Below, in pieces: positions 23,480-36,423 of a stretch of 64,000 bases of DNA. The position numbers were made by a program, and so were the translations under genes. The stretch's first letter is position 1, and the number at the start of each line of letters is the position of its first letter. Source of the stretch: Ziziphus jujuba (Eukaryota; Streptophyta; Magnoliopsida; Rosales; Rhamnaceae); NCBI RefSeq assembly GCF_031755915.1, contig NC_083381.1, positions 1,872,501 to 1,936,500 on the forward strand, written 5' to 3'. A model generated the notes under the pieces. The model saw only the letters and a list, made by a program, of their open reading frames with translations, did no database searches and had not been told where the DNA came from.

Positions 23480-24180
23480 TTTGGATATAACCATTTTGCT
23501 TATTATCTCTCTTGCAATCTTATATAAATGCATTTCTTCATGGAAACATTAAGGAGCCTGGTTTGATAGATTTATAGATAACCAGTTTCTACTTTATGTT
23601 TGGTATTTTACAAGTCCCTTTATGACCTTAAACAGTCTTTATAAGCCTGGTTTGATAGATTATCACAGTCTTGCTTACACATTGGCTTTTTTGCAGCAAG
23701 GCCAACTCTTCATTATTTATTCATCATCATGGTTTAGTTACTATTTTGCTTTTTATCTATGTTGATGATATGAATGTTCCAGGTATCAATGAGAGTCTTG
23801 TTCACTCACTTATACAGAAACTCAACTTTGAATTCATTGCCAAGGATCTCGGAGCTTTGCATTATGTTTAGGGTATATTGATTAAATGTTTTAAGGGAGG
23901 AGCATTTTTGTCTCAATCTAAGTATGATAAAAATTTACTTTAATGTGCTGGAATGGAGACATGTTCAAAAATTGCTACCCTATGGTAGTTAAGGAGGAGT
24001 TCAATAGTAGTGATCATGAACCAATTAAAGCTTCAGTTTATCATAGACTCGCTGGGGCACTTCAATATCTTATTTTCACTAGGCCAGATATTTTTCATGT
24101 ATAAATCAAGCTTTCAACATTTTAACAGCCCTATTGTACAATTTATACTTGCCTTCTAAGCCGTCTTATTGTTGTATAAG
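23480..24180 (+). pseudogene. Ty1/copia RT-RNase H relic, plus strand, copy A
   Basis: Plus-strand translation shows LFIYVDDMNVPGINESL (near 23755), the copia RT catalytic box. Then come LNFEFIAKDLGALHYV, a stop, GILIKCFKGGAFLSQSKYDK and, after frame changes, a region like AYRRLIGALQYLTFTRPDI. Copy B carries the same relic, split by a 3.3-kb insertion. A piece retained in copy B (DVKNAFLHGNIKE-like, about 56465-56510) is partly deleted in copy A near 23530. It is convergent with the minus-strand copia relic on its left. Confidence 0.75.
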
Positions 24181-24503
24181 TATGTATTTTCGGTTGATGA
24201 AAAAACACAACAATTTTACAAAATTAACAAACTTCTTTACAAAATGCTAAAAAATTTTTTTTAGGATGCAAAGTACCAACAATGATAAAATTTAGGGAGC
24301 AACAATGCTAATTTCTCAATAATAAATATATACAAATGAGAATTGTCACCAAACAACAGAACACTACCGACTATCAAAAACAATATGCTAAAAATGGTGT
24401 CCGTAAGTGATCAAACAAATGGTGCTAGTGAGTGATCAAGCAAAACCAAGTATAAGAAAATTGGATATTGGGCAAAAAATTGCTCCTTAAAATAAATACT
24501 CAC

Positions 24504-25075
24504 CTGGACATAATGACCTTGGTATTTTCAAACTCCACATAAGCAAATTCTGAAAGCAAAGTTTACAGCACCAGTCCTTAAAACTTCAAGTTATAAACAA
24601 ATAGAATTTCATTATTTAAGTCACATATAATGCATGCCTTTTAGTAAATAGAACCTAAATAAATAATGCAATGCACAGTTTTTTTAACCCAAAAAAGAAT
24701 GCCATCAACAACAAGTTTCCAATACTAAACAAATTATATATAAAAAAAGAAAAGGAAAAAGCCAAATCCCATATGTAGAAAATATGGAATGTGTAGAAAC
24801 AATATTACATATAAAATGACTCCCAAATCCATCCTATAAGAATGAACCGACAAAAACATACCCTCATTGTAGGTTTAAATTGAAAAAGTGAAAAATATTC
24901 AAATTGAAAAAAAGAAATAATGGAAATTGGATGTATAGAAATGCTTACAAGCAGGTCCACATTGGTGGAAGCCGCATCTATAGGGTCTAATCCAATCGAC
25001 ATTATCGGATTTGGTTTTTTGGGTCATTGGAGATAGAGAGTACATGGTTGGATTTGCTCTAGCTTTTCCAGCCAT
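24504..25075 (-). pseudogene. 5' exons of an unrecognised gene, copy A, frameshifted
   Basis: A minus-strand ATG at 25075 opens MAGKARANPTMYS... The exon ends at a GTAAGC donor (24948). A second conserved segment, 24549-24504 (46 nt), is bounded by a TTTCAG acceptor and a GTGAGT donor. Compared with copy B, copy A has one extra C in exon 1 (exon length 127 against 126), which breaks the frame after PYR. Further exons are not seen before the copia relic at about 24180, so the gene is probably truncated. The copia element at 25331 lies about 255 bp upstream of the ATG. I do not recognise the product. Confidence 0.45.
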
Positions 25076-25330
25076 TTCTTGATGACTATCAATCTCTTTC
25101 TCTTTGTCCTTCTCTTTAGTGGTGTGTGCTAAGGCAAGCTATGTGAGGAGCAATAAGGCTTGCTCGTTCGATGACATTAAGGTAAAAAGCTTGTTTGATA
25201 GAGCTCATTTGACGATATCAGGAGGGCATGTTGAGGCTTGGTGTTTGGAAATAGATCTGAAGCTAATAAGAGGGAAGCCGTCTAAAGGTGTGGTGTTGCA
25301 AGGCCATTGCTGGGTGGCTCTGGTTAGGGT

Positions 25331-25924
25331 TGTTATAGTTTTGGGCCAAAACCATTTGTGAATGATTTTTGGGCCTTGAAAGTTTTGGGCCTGTGATGTA
25401 TTTTCCTAATAGTTGTATTTGTGGGATTTGTTTAAAATAAAATAAATAAATATTATTTTTGAAAAAGGAGTGTTAAGAGTTTCAAGGAAACAAAAAACTC
25501 TGAGTTGAGAGGTTTAAGCACACACATTGTTTTTCAACATTCCTTTCAGTTTTACAATTTTTTAGAAAATATAGAGAAAATTGGGTTTTGAGAAATACGT
25601 GAAATATAAAGAGAAAAATAGTGACGGTGGTAAAGGAAAGGTACACTGATGGTTTGAAGAGGAAAGCTTCGGAGGTGTTGGATCTGAAAGCTTTTGCAGT
25701 CGTTGTATCTTGTGAGACGTTCGTCATAAAACTTCTGCACCGGTGGGTGAAAATTAAAGATACTATGGTATCACACAGGCTTCGATCAAATTTCTAGAAA
25801 GCAGATCAATACAAGGACCTACAGGTTCTAATTTATTTTAATTATTTTTATGTAATTTTATTTATTTTGTGTTAATTTTTCCACATGTATTTACATATAT
25901 ATATTCATATATTTTTTTCCAACA
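25331..25924 (+). repeat. Copia 5' LTR
   Basis: It runs from TGTTATAGTTTTGGGCC to TTTCCAACA. Blocks shared with the 3' LTR include GGTTTTGAGAAATACGTGAA and TCCACATGTATTTACATATA. Confidence 0.92.
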
Positions 25925-26589
25925 ATCTTAAGACATTTTCTTATTTTTATATATGTATATATATGTGGAGATGTTGATTTATTTATTATGTTAATTGGTT
26001 GGTGTATATATAATGCATATATATGTTTATATATATATATATATATTTGATATGAGCATTTCTGTGTGCTTCGATTTTGAAAAAAAAAAAGGAAAATTTT
26101 TTTTTTTAAGAACCTGTGTATGTTGAATTGGTTGGGTTTTATGTATTTTGTTAATTATTTTTTCATGCCATGGTTGTATGAATTTTACTTGAATGTGTGT
26201 TCTATGTGTGTACTTTACATATAATTGTTGTTTCGATTAATAAGAAAAGAAAGGAAGAAAAAACACATTTTGCTTCAAATCGGTGAGGTTTAAAAACTTT
26301 TGGGTAACTATTAAATTTTGTTTGAAATAAAAAATTTTTCCAAAAATTGTATTGCTCATGATTTTCTAAACATTTTGGCATTTTTCCAGTAATTTTCATT
26401 GTCAAAATAGTGAAAAGGAGGTGAAAAATTTGAACCGCATCGGAAAAACCTGTTTACCAGTCAAACGGATCAAGAAAATCCAGTTGGAGGTTGAAGACGG
26501 GTCGAAAATGGGGTTAACGGATTGGAAAAACAGGTTTGTGTAGGATTCCGAATCAGTGGGTCTGAATTTAAAATTCTGTTGGATTTGAC

Positions 26590-27200
26590 CTAGTTTTAAA
26601 AGCTCAGCCCGTGGTTAGAACATGCTACTATTCGACCTAGGATCCAGGCCCAAGAGAAATGACCCGATTGAGAATGGGCTCGCCATGTGTCGTGATGAGA
26701 GAGTCCCACATGGCGAGACGAAATGTTGACAAGTGGCGTACAGTAACAAGGCGACGTGGTGCACCGTGGCGACGACATATGTCGACACAATGGTGAGGCC
26801 ACATGTTGCCCAGATGTAAAAGCTACGTGTCAAGCTATGAGTGGAGACATATGTTGACCTTTTACATGTGACATGTGTCATCCTATGATGACATCCATGT
26901 GTCATTTTCTGGATATGCCACGTATCGACCTGATATAGGTGACACGTGTTGCACTCGATGATGACACGTGTCCATAAGATGAGCACCACATGGTGAAGAC
27001 ACATTAAAGGCCAATGACGTGGCATGGTGCCACATCAGCATTATGATGATGTGGCATGCTGCCAAGTTAGGGGTCGATGATGTGGTATCTTGCCTCATCA
27101 GCATAGTGATGACATGGTAATGTGCCACATCAGCACAGTGACATGTGGTAGTGACATCAATGATGATGTCATCATGGTGTAATTGATGATGTCAGTCCTG
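26590..27200 (+). other. Copia untranslated leader rich in ACGTG/ATGTGGCA motifs
   Basis: This lies between the 5' LTR and gag and is less AT-rich than its surroundings. It repeats short words such as GACACGTGT, CCACATG, ATGTGTC, GTGCCACATCAGCA (about 27028 and 27121) and GATGATGTGGCA. It has no credible frame of its own. The ACGTG cores match the plant bZIP/bHLH G-box class, but any regulatory role is inference. Confidence 0.5.
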
Positions 27201-27390
27201 GTGGGTGTATAAAGCAATTTTGTGGATGTATACAGTAATTTTTGTGGGTGTATACATTAATTTTTGTAGTATATACAGAAAACCTAGAAATTGAAATTTT
27301 TTATGTTTTCCTGCTGGAAATTGCTCATAATTAGTTTGTTGAGATAGAAAATAACAACTAGTTGATTTCTATTTTTGTGATTTTAGAGAA

Positions 27391-28330
27391 ATGGCAAGTG
27401 GAGACAATAAGACTGTACTCACTTAGACTTTTAGGATTCAGATGCCTCCTTTTGCTAGTCACACGGAGAAACCTGAGAAGTTCAATGGAGCAAACTTCAA
27501 GAGATGGTAGCAAAAGATGTTGTTTTACTTAACCATGATAGGAATTATGCGGTACTTGATTGAAGATGCGCTACCTAGTAGTAAAGAGAGGGATAAGTAG
27601 ACACTCATGGCAGTGGATGTATGGAATAATTCTGATTACTTATGTTGAAATTATGTCCTGAGTGACATGTGTGATGCCTGTACGGTGTATACTTTGGAAT
27701 GAAATTAGCTAAGGAGTTATGGGAAACACTCAACTAGAAGTACAAGACTGAAAATACTGGATCCAGAAAGTTTATTACAGGCCTATTCTTGGACTACATG
27801 ATGGAAGATACGAAGCCATTAATGAATCAAATACATGAGTTGCAAGTGCTGATTCAAGACATGGTTGCTGAAGGGATGATCATGAATAAAGCCTTACAAG
27901 TAGCTTGTCTGATTGAGAAGCTACCTCCAAGCTAGAGTGACTTCAGGAACTATTTGAAGCATAAAAGAAAGGACATGGATATGGAGGCTCTTATTAGCAA
28001 GCTTTGCATTGAAGATGACAATCATAAGCCTCGTAAAAGAGCTTCGAAGGCCGTGTTGAAAGCTAATGTTGTAAAGCATGGTCAGAGCTCCAGAAATAAG
28101 AAGAAAACTGGAAAAGCTTCTAAAATGGGGCCTAAAGGAGGAATCTTCAAGAAGGCCAAGTTTCAAGGCAAGTGCTTTAATTGTGACAAGATGGGTCACA
28201 GAGCTACAGAATGCAGGCTATCAAAGAGAAAGAGGAATCAGGCACAGGTGATGGAGGATACCACTCGAGAGGTTAATGAAATTAACCTTAGTGCTGTGAT
28301 ATCTGAGATGAACTTGGTGGGATCTAATCC
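27391..28330 (+). pseudogene. Copia gag relic
   Basis: It starts MASGDNKTVLT followed by a stop. After that, PEKFNGANFKRW, another stop and KMLFYLTMIGIMRYL match the copia gag N-terminal pattern. The open part (27954-28475) has a basic stretch and a zinc knuckle CFNCDKMGHRATEC with the CCHC ligands intact (about 28170-28215). At least five stops lie in the first third, so no full Gag can be made. Confidence 0.85.
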
Positions 28331-31320
28331 TAGAGAGTGGTGGGTAGATACTGGTGCGACTTGCCACGTGTGTTCGGATAGGAGCATGTTCACTTCCTTT
28401 GAACCAAAGAAGAATGGGAGAAGTTGTTCATGGGTAACTCTGCTACCTCAGAAATCCAAGGTGAAAGCAAAATAATCATGAAGATGACCTCAGAAAAAGA
28501 GCTGATTCTGAATAATGTACGGTATGTTCTATACATTCGCAAGAATCTGATATCCAGATCACTGTTGAGCAAACATGGTTTTTGCTTAGTGTTTGAGTCA
28601 GATAAGGTTATTTTATCTAAATTTGGGATGTTCGTGAGAAAGAAATATGTAGTCAATGTTTTATTTAAACTCAATGTAATGACTTTAAAGCTTAAAAAAA
28701 ATGAATAAAGCTAGTAGTTCTTCTGTTTACTTACTTGAGTCTTTCATTTGTAGCATGGTAGACTAGGACATGTTAATTTTAATTCTCTGTGGAGGTTAAT
28801 TAACTTAAATCATATTCTCACATTTGAAATTGATTCTAACCATAAGTGTAAAACTTGTGTGGAAGCAAAATCAACGAGGTCAGCATATCAAGCAATTGAT
28901 AGAAATAATGAACCTTTGGATTTAATACATAGTGATATATGTAATTTAAAATTCACATTGACTAGAGGTGGTAATAAGTATTTTATCACCTTTATTGATG
29001 ATAGCACGAAATATTGCCATGTATACTTGCTTAAGAGCAAGGATAAGGCTATAGAGAAATTTATTTGCTATAAAACGGAAGTTGAGAATCAACTTATCCA
29101 AAATATTAAAGTGATCGTGGTGAAGAGTATGTAACTCCATTTGGAAAATATTGTGCTTAATATGGCATAATATATGAAGTTACTCAACCATATTCGCCAC
29201 AATCAAATGGTGTGGGTGAACGAAAAAATAGAACTTTGAAAGAAATGATAAATGCAATACTGATAAGTTCTGGAGTACCTCAAAACTTGTGGAGGGAAGC
29301 TATTTTATCGGCAAACAACCTTTTAAATAAGGTGCCCCGAAAATATCAGGCAAAGACACCCTATGAGTAATGGAAGGGAAAACAACCTTCCTACAAATAT
29401 TTACGAGTGTGGGGGTGTTTAGCGAAAGTAGTGGTACCTACACCTAAGAAGGTGAAGATAGATCCTAAAACTATAGATTGCATCTTCGTAGGATATGCAC
29501 AGAATAGTAGTGCATATCGATTTCTTGTGTATAGGTAAGAAATTTCTGATATTCACAAGAACACGATAAAGGAATCAAGAAATGCATCATTTTTCGAACA
29601 TATTTTTCCGTATAAAATGGAAGAAGGACCGAGTTCGTCTAAATGAGTATACGACGCTATCAGTGATGATGATAACGATAGTGATCGAGAACAAGAGAAT
29701 GAAGATGAGACTGAGGTTGAGATTAGACGTAGTAAAAGAGTAAGAACCGAAAAATCCTATGGTCTGGATTTTCTAACTTATATGCTGGAAAGTGAATCTC
29801 AAATCTTCCAAAAAGCTATAAATTCTCTTGAAGGAAATTTATGGAAAGAGGCCGTAAAAAGTGAAATTGATTCCATTTTGTAGAATCACACTTGGGAGTT
29901 AGTAGATCTTTCTTCAGGTCGTAAACCTTTGGGTTACAAATGGAGTTTTAAAAGGAGGATGAAAGCAGATAGCTCAATAGATAAATACAAGGTGAGGCTT
30001 GTAATTAAAGGATACAAGCAAAAAGAAGGCCTTGATTATTTTGACACTTATTCTCCAGTAATAAGGATAAATTCCATAAGGATGGTATTGGCGATCGCTG
30101 TATTGCATGATCTTACAGTACATCAAATGGATATAAAAATAACCTTTCTTAATGGAAATCTAGATGAAGAGATATATATGGAGCAACCTGAGGATTTCTC
30201 TGCTCCAGGACAAGAAAATAAAGTCTGTAGAGATTGGTAAAGTCCTTATACGGACTTAAACAAACTTCAAAGCAGTCGCATCAAAAATTTAATAATGCCA
30301 TGTTAAAAGATGGGTTTAAGATAAATGAATGTGAAAAATGTATCTATGTAAAAGATACAGAAAATTGATATGTCATTATATGTTTGTATGTAGATGACAT
30401 ACTCATAGTAGGTAGTGATGACAATATGGTCCGAACTACAAAAGCCATGTTAAATTTCAAATTTGACATGAAAGATGTAGGGCTTGCAGATGTGATTTTA
30501 AGTATGATAATCACAAGGACTTCGAATGGAATCATTCTTAGTCAAACGCATTATGTGGATAAAATACTGGCTAAGTTTAGTAATGATGATACTAGTATAG
30601 CCAGAACACCCATATATATGAGTTTACACTTATCCAAAAATAAAGGAGAAAGTATATCTCAAGTAGAATATTCAAGGGTGATTGGAAGTCTGATGTACTT
30701 GATGAGTTGTACCAGACTAGACTACCTATGTTATAAGTAGACTGAGTAGATACACGAGCAATCCAAATGATGATTATTGGAAATAAATTGTTAGAGCACT
30801 AAGGTACTTACGATATATTCATGAATACAGACTGCATTATACAAGATATTTTGCTGTATTACATGGATACAATGATGGAAATTGGATATCAGATATAAAG
30901 GATTCAAAATCTACTAGTGGCTATGTGTTCACATTAGCGGGTGCAACCGCAACGTGGAAGTCCTCAAAACAAACAAAACAGTAATAGCTCAATCCATGAT
31001 GAAATCTGACTTCATTACATTAGATAAATGTGGTAAAAAGGTAGAATGACTACATCAATTTTTAGAGGACATTCCAAGGTTGCCTAAACCTGTGCCAGCA
31101 ATAAGTTTACATTATGATAGTCAATCTACGATTGGCAAAGCATAAAATATTATGTATAATGGAAAGTCTAGACATATTTGTCATAGACAAAATTCCATTA
31201 CACAGTTAATCTCACCTGAAGTTATCTCAATAGACTATGTAAAGTTAAAAGATAACATTGTAGATCCGCTAATCAAAGGATTAAATAAAGAATTAGTTGA
31301 GAAGTCATCGAGAGGAATGA
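28331..31320 (+). pseudogene. Copia pol relic (protease, integrase, RT, RNase H)
   Basis: Protease: WWVDTGATCHVCSD (about 28339), with the DTG active site intact. Integrase: HGRLGHVNFNSL with CKTC zinc ligands (28755-28860), then DLIHSDICNLKF, FITFIDDSTKYCHVYL and, later, QPYSPQSNGVGERKNRTLKE. RT: WELVDLSSGRKPLGYKWSF (about 29890), HQMDIKITFLNGNLDEEIYM and CLYVDDILIVGSDDN (about 30385). RNase [21 protein letters not shown] (about 30900). Stops and frameshifts separate the blocks, for example at 29131, 29881, 30238 and near 30980. The order protease-integrase-RT-RNase H identifies Ty1/copia. Confidence 0.92.
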
Positions 31321-31915
31321 GAATGAAGCTTGTGAATAAAGTCGATACGATGGAAATTCAACTTAATTGACTGGAGATCCTAAGATCTAGGTTCAATGGG
31401 ATAACATAATTGTAAAGACTGGTATGGATCACTGTAGGGGATTAATCCTCCGTCCATTCCTATGATAAACAGTAATAGAAAGAGTTTAAGCATAAAGTAT
31501 ACTTTTAATGATTTCTATAAGTGTGTATAGTAATCTATGCATAGTTATGCTGATTACATTGGGAATAGGAATCACTTATGTGAGAGAGAAGAGTGGTTGC
31601 TTTAAAGGAGAATTGTAAAAGGCAAAATTCTTTAGCAACACTCGCAGAACCAGGAGGTGTTCAGGGCCAAAATGAACACAACGGTGAGAACTGAGGTGTA
31701 CCAGGAAGGAATCATGTGTGGGCTATGTTGTCATTTACACAAAGGACAAAATGGTTCAAAGATATTACATCTACCATAAGTCAGTAAAGTAGATGTAGTC
31801 TTACAAAGGAAGATTCAAATAGTAACATTTATCTATCCTATGCAGGTTCCAACTGCAAAGTTTTACCACCAGAGTCATGCTTTGTTTTAGTACTCAAATC
31901 ATTCATGTGGGGGAT

Positions 31916-32508
31916 TATTATAGTTTTGGGCCAAAACCATTTGTGAATGATTTTTGGGCCCTAAAAGTTTTGGGCCTGTGATGTATTTTCCTAACAGTTG
32001 TATATCGTGGGATTTGTTTAAAACAAAATAAATAAATATTATTTTTGAAAAAGGTGTGTTAAGAATTTCAAGGAAACAAAAAACTCTGAGTTGAGAGGTT
32101 TAAGCACACATGTTGTTTTTCAACGTTCCTTTCAGTTTTACAATTTTTTTAAAAAACAAAACAAAGAAAATTGGGTTTTGAGAAATACGTGAAATACAGA
32201 GAGACGGTGGTAAAGTAAAGGTAAGCTGATAGTTTGAAGAGGAAAGCTTCGGAGGTACTAGATCTAAAAGCTTTTGTAGCCATTCTATCCTAGGAGATGT
32301 TCACCACAAAAACTCCTGCACTGGTGGGCGAAAACGTCTTAAGAACACTGTAGTATGACACAGGCCTTAATCAAACTTCCAGAAAGCAGATCAATACAGG
32401 GACCTATAGGTTCTAATCTATTTTAATTATTTTTATGTAATTTTATTTATTTTATATTAATTTTTCCACATGTATTTACATATATATGTTCACATATTTT
32501 TTCCAGCA
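31916..32508 (+). repeat. Copia 3' LTR
   Basis: It starts TATTATAG, so the terminal TG is mutated to TA, and ends TTTTTCCAGCA. It is preceded by the purine-rich tract ATGTGGGGGAT and followed by the target-site duplication AGGGC. Confidence 0.92.
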
Positions 32509-32513
32509 AGGGC

Positions 32514-35257
32514 TCCTTTTTCTTCATGCAATTTCATCAAATATGGACAGTGGTTCTCCAATGAGAGAGGTGGCTTTGATTTTATATGGAAGCTTTCAGA
32601 TGGTGGCTTAGCTTGGTGGTGGTGGCTTGTAGTGATGGTGACATGGCATGAGAGATTGAGAAAGAGTGAGATCAGACGAGAGGGAGAGGTCGGAGGGACA
32701 GATTTTCATATACATTGGTTTTATTTTATATTAATATTCTACATATTATAATTTCAAACCAAGTACGATGGACAATGGCAAAGCCTGTTGTATTTAACCA
32801 TTGATAAGACGGTGACATTTGGCAATCCACCACAAGATACGACGGGCTTTTAAAAACATCGTATTAAAGTGTTCTTAAATACGAAAGTCTTGTTGGGAAT
32901 TGTCATAAAAAATGTTTCCAATTCTTCATCCCAGGTCACACCATTATATAAATTGTTACTACAACATTGCCTTGGAAACCTGTTGTACTATATAAAAAGG
33001 AGCCCCTCGTATTTGACCTATTGTTGTTGTAGTAATTTGAGAGTGATTCATTTGAGGGTAACCCTGGATTGTGAGGTGATCTTTTGCTAAAGAATTGTAG
33101 AAATTCACAATCCTCATCACCTTCAAATTTTGAAGAAGAATGATATAAGTTCTTCACTTAAATTTGATTTTGAAGAAGTTAATATGGGATATATAAGTGT
33201 TTACTAATTGTTGGAGTGGCTCTTGGTGACCTTGTTATCATGAGGAGAATGAGATGGATTGTTGAGGTGTTTCCAAATGGAGTATTAGAAATCGAATAAG
33301 GTTATACATCAATTTGACGATATTTGAGTCTTTACTTCTATTACCATTGTTTATTTTTAGTTTTATTTATTTATTTATTTTCAATTACTGGGCTTTTTAT
33401 TTTTTATTTAATTTAATTTATTTTTTTGGTCATTGAATCATTAATTGGTATAAAAGTGTGGTACTAATGAAGAAAAAAAATTAATTGAATTACTTTTACT
33501 ATTATTGTGTGGATAGGCGAAAGTTATGACATAGAACAAATAACTCTAAAAAGAACAATGATTAAATTCTTGTTTACTTGCATCGAATATCACCAAGATA
33601 CTAAGAAAAAATTCGAGAACCTCAAACTATATATCATTCATAAATGACTAGTTATACACTCTTGTGATGCACAACATTCATAATTATAATATATTATTTT
33701 AATAATAAGTTACGAAAAACAATTATAGTAAAATCAAACACCAAGTATCATAAAAATAACACTAAACTAAAACTTTCAATTCAATATAACTAATTTAAAT
33801 TTTGAAAAACTTTTTTGAAGACCACATTAGTTATTGAATTGGTTGGTTCTCTATTTTTATCTCAAATTAATATCTTCAGTTCTTTTCTATATGTAACTTA
33901 AGATCTATTACTGACAAATGTGCAACCTCTTCCTTCTCTTTACAAAACTAGCACAAAATTGAATTTTTTTTATAGCACATATTTACATTTTGGAACTTTT
34001 AGAACATAATTTGATGTGTATGAATTTTTATAAAATATAAATTAACTTAATAAATAAACAATCATACCATATGTGACATCACTTAATGGAGTTCTTGAGC
34101 AACTTTGTGAACTGTTTAAACAATCTTAACTTTGACAAATAATCTATTTGTTTGATGAAATAAAACAACCGTCTTATGCTCTTGTTTGAGATGGTGCAAT
34201 TTTTATAGGTTGTTCAAATATATTTATTGTGAGCATGTTACAAAGCGAAATCGCAAATCATTGTATACAACATCATAATTTTTTTTTTTTGGTACTTGTA
34301 TAGCAAGGGCTCCCTAAAAAAAAAAATTTACAAAGTTTTTGCTCCTCTTTATAAAAATATTAACATAAAAATTTTGGGATGTGTTCAAACCTAAAGCCAC
34401 ATTCCAAGCATTTTTTTCCCTTTTTTCACTATATTGTATTCTCACTTTTTTGACTAATCATTTACATAACATAATAAATAATAATAATGATGGACATTTA
34501 AAATACAAAATAATGGCCTACATAGAAAATTAGATTATACTATATACTATATTTTGAAAAAAAGCTTCCAAATTTAAAGATTAAATCAATAAAGAAGTAA
34601 TGAAAATGTAAACTAACCATCATATGTATAATGTGATCTCAGATGCTTTTGAGATTTGATCTATTATTTTCATTCTTGTTTCTTTCTTAGACTGTATATC
34701 TATTATAAATCTTTAACTCAAAATAAGTTTGACTATTTTGACCAATGCAATTCCTAGTTGGACCTTAGGATAAGAAAAAAGGTATATGAAAAAACTAATT
34801 TACCTTAGAATAATTATCAAAATATCTAAAAAACCAAATAAGATAAATAATCAAATTTTTTTTTTAAATAAACAAGTATTTTATCAGGTGAAAAATGAGT
34901 AAGAGAGAGTAAGAGCTATAATCCCTGAAGAGGGTATATAAGTGAAAAGATGAAAGTGATTGGTTCTTAATTTTTATGTGCATAGGTCGAACCCTACCCA
35001 AATTGTATGAGATTGAGAGCCAACTGATCTATATTAGCCAACTAATGGCTTAACTTTTTGACAGTTCTCTATGGTCATTTTCTCTGTCATTAAATCCATT
35101 GACACCTTAGCATTATATGTTGTAATTAAAGGTTTAAGAGAGTAAATTTCTATAGATGAGGAATAAATAAAAGGAAAAAACTTTAAGTAGCTTTATTATT
35201 ATTAACTCCAATTTTGTCATTTTTTGTAAAGCAGTAGTAGTTTTTCACTTTTTTTAC
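32514..35257. other. Non-coding right-hand part of copy A
   Basis: This corresponds to 61540-64000 of copy B. It contains the small conserved minus-strand frame at 33157-32936 and, near 32760-32900, repeated ACGACGG/ATCGTATT-like words reminiscent of CACTA subterminal repeats. From about 33180 it is AT-rich with no recognised gene. It ends at the tandem junction (about 35236-35258). Confidence 0.5.
32936..33157 (-). other. Small hypothetical frame conserved in both copies (copy A)
   Basis: A 73-residue frame contains SSKFEGDEDCEFLQFFSKRS and SNESLSNYYNNNRSNT. The equivalent frame in copy B (62185-61958) is open across the same stretch with few amino-acid changes. No family is recognised and no splice sites are certain. 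It may be an exon or transposon sequence. Confidence 0.25.
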
Positions 35258-36423
35258 TTTTTTATTTTGCTTCTCACTTTCTCTTTTTGACCTAAAGAAA
35301 TATTGTTTAGTTCTTTGATTTTTTTTTCCTTTTTTTTTTTTTTTGGCTGGCTTATTATGCTGTTATTGTTTTTATTACATTCTTTTCCAACTTTATTTGT
35401 AGAAATTGATTCTTCTCTAAATTATTTAAGAATTTTGTTTTTATTGTAAGAGGGATCAGTCACATATTATTTCCATTGTATCATGGATGAAGTATTCTTT
35501 TTAATATTTTACTGAAGTTCTAAAATAATTTATGTTATAAATATTGTTAGTACTAAAATTCTAAAATAAAATATTTGGTTAAATATTATTATTTTTTATT
35601 TTTTATATATAATTTTGTATAACTAGTTTTATATAGTAACATAAAAAATACATATAACAATAAAAATATAATAATAATAATAATGTGTTTAGTTTGATTT
35701 TTTAAGAGTTCATTAGTTATGATTTACTTAATAAATTAAATTATTATATTAAAAAATTAGTTGAAATTTTTTATTTTAATTATTATCAACTAATAAACTA
35801 AATTAAGAAATCAAATTTTAACTATTATTAACCAATAAACTAAATTAGTTATGATTTCTTAAAAAAATAAAAAATAAAAAGGTTAATTGCAATTTGATAT
35901 ATTCAATTTTTAAAATTTTACAATTTAAACATTTAACTCTTCAAAATAGTAATTTAAACTTTTATGTTTTTTCAATTTGTTGTAAATTAAGTCAGCCCTC
36001 AATTTGATAAAATATAAATGGATATGCAACAATTTTCCCAAAAAAAAAATATATATATATATAGAATGTGCTTCACTAGTAACAGGAAAGGAGGATAAAA
36101 TTCATGCAATACCTTTTCTCCAATGCCTCCTCAATTTTCTTAGACTTGATTATGTCAAATTCCACCCTTACTGCTAATGTAGTTTTTTCTTGTGAATAAC
36201 AGGACACAACTTTCATCTAAATAAGTTCACTTTCATCTTGGCAAACTAGACGACTTGGAACATAATAGCAAACAGTATAGCGATTTAGACTCATCCAGAT
36301 CAACTAGATCTTCCATTTTTCCAGTAGATTTATCGGATCTACCAAATCTAATTTCAACAAATGACAATATAAGTAGTACGTTGAATTAGTTTCATCCAAA
36401 ATCTATTATTTTTCTAGTAGAAA

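Larger units (their letters stand above)
25331..32508 (+). mobile_element. Ty1/copia LTR retrotransposon (7.2 kb), copy-A-specific, inactive
   Basis: Two similar LTRs of about 594 bp (25331-25924 and 31916-32508) flank a 6-kb interior with copia gene order: gag, protease, integrase, RT, RNase H. The flanking 5-bp duplication is AGGGT/AGGGC (25326-25330 and 32509-32513). Copy B has the uninserted site (GGTTAGGGCTCCTC near 61535). Several dozen differences and some indels separate the LTRs, and gag and pol contain many stops, so the insertion is not recent. No clear tRNA PBS follows the 5' LTR. A purine-rich tract (ATGTGGGGGAT) precedes the 3' LTR. Confidence 0.95.
9029..35257 (+). repeat. Tandem segmental duplication, copy A (26.2 kb with insertions)
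   Basis: From TTTTATTTTGCTTCTCACTT at about 9030, the sequence matches copy B from about 35258 in the same order and orientation: LINE relic, nicotinamidase gene, two copia relics, a partial gene and an AT-rich tail. Similarity is high throughout but not perfect, with scattered substitutions and small indels. The right end of copy A abuts the left end of copy B, so this is a head-to-tail tandem duplication. Copy-A-specific insertions are a hAT-type element (16113), a TRIM (22664) and a copia element (25331). Without them the unit is about 17.6 kb. Confidence 0.95.

Noticed and set aside
28859..31370. Possible functional copia polyprotein
   Set aside because: Conserved motifs remain, but multiple stops and frame changes separate gag, integrase, RT and RNase H.
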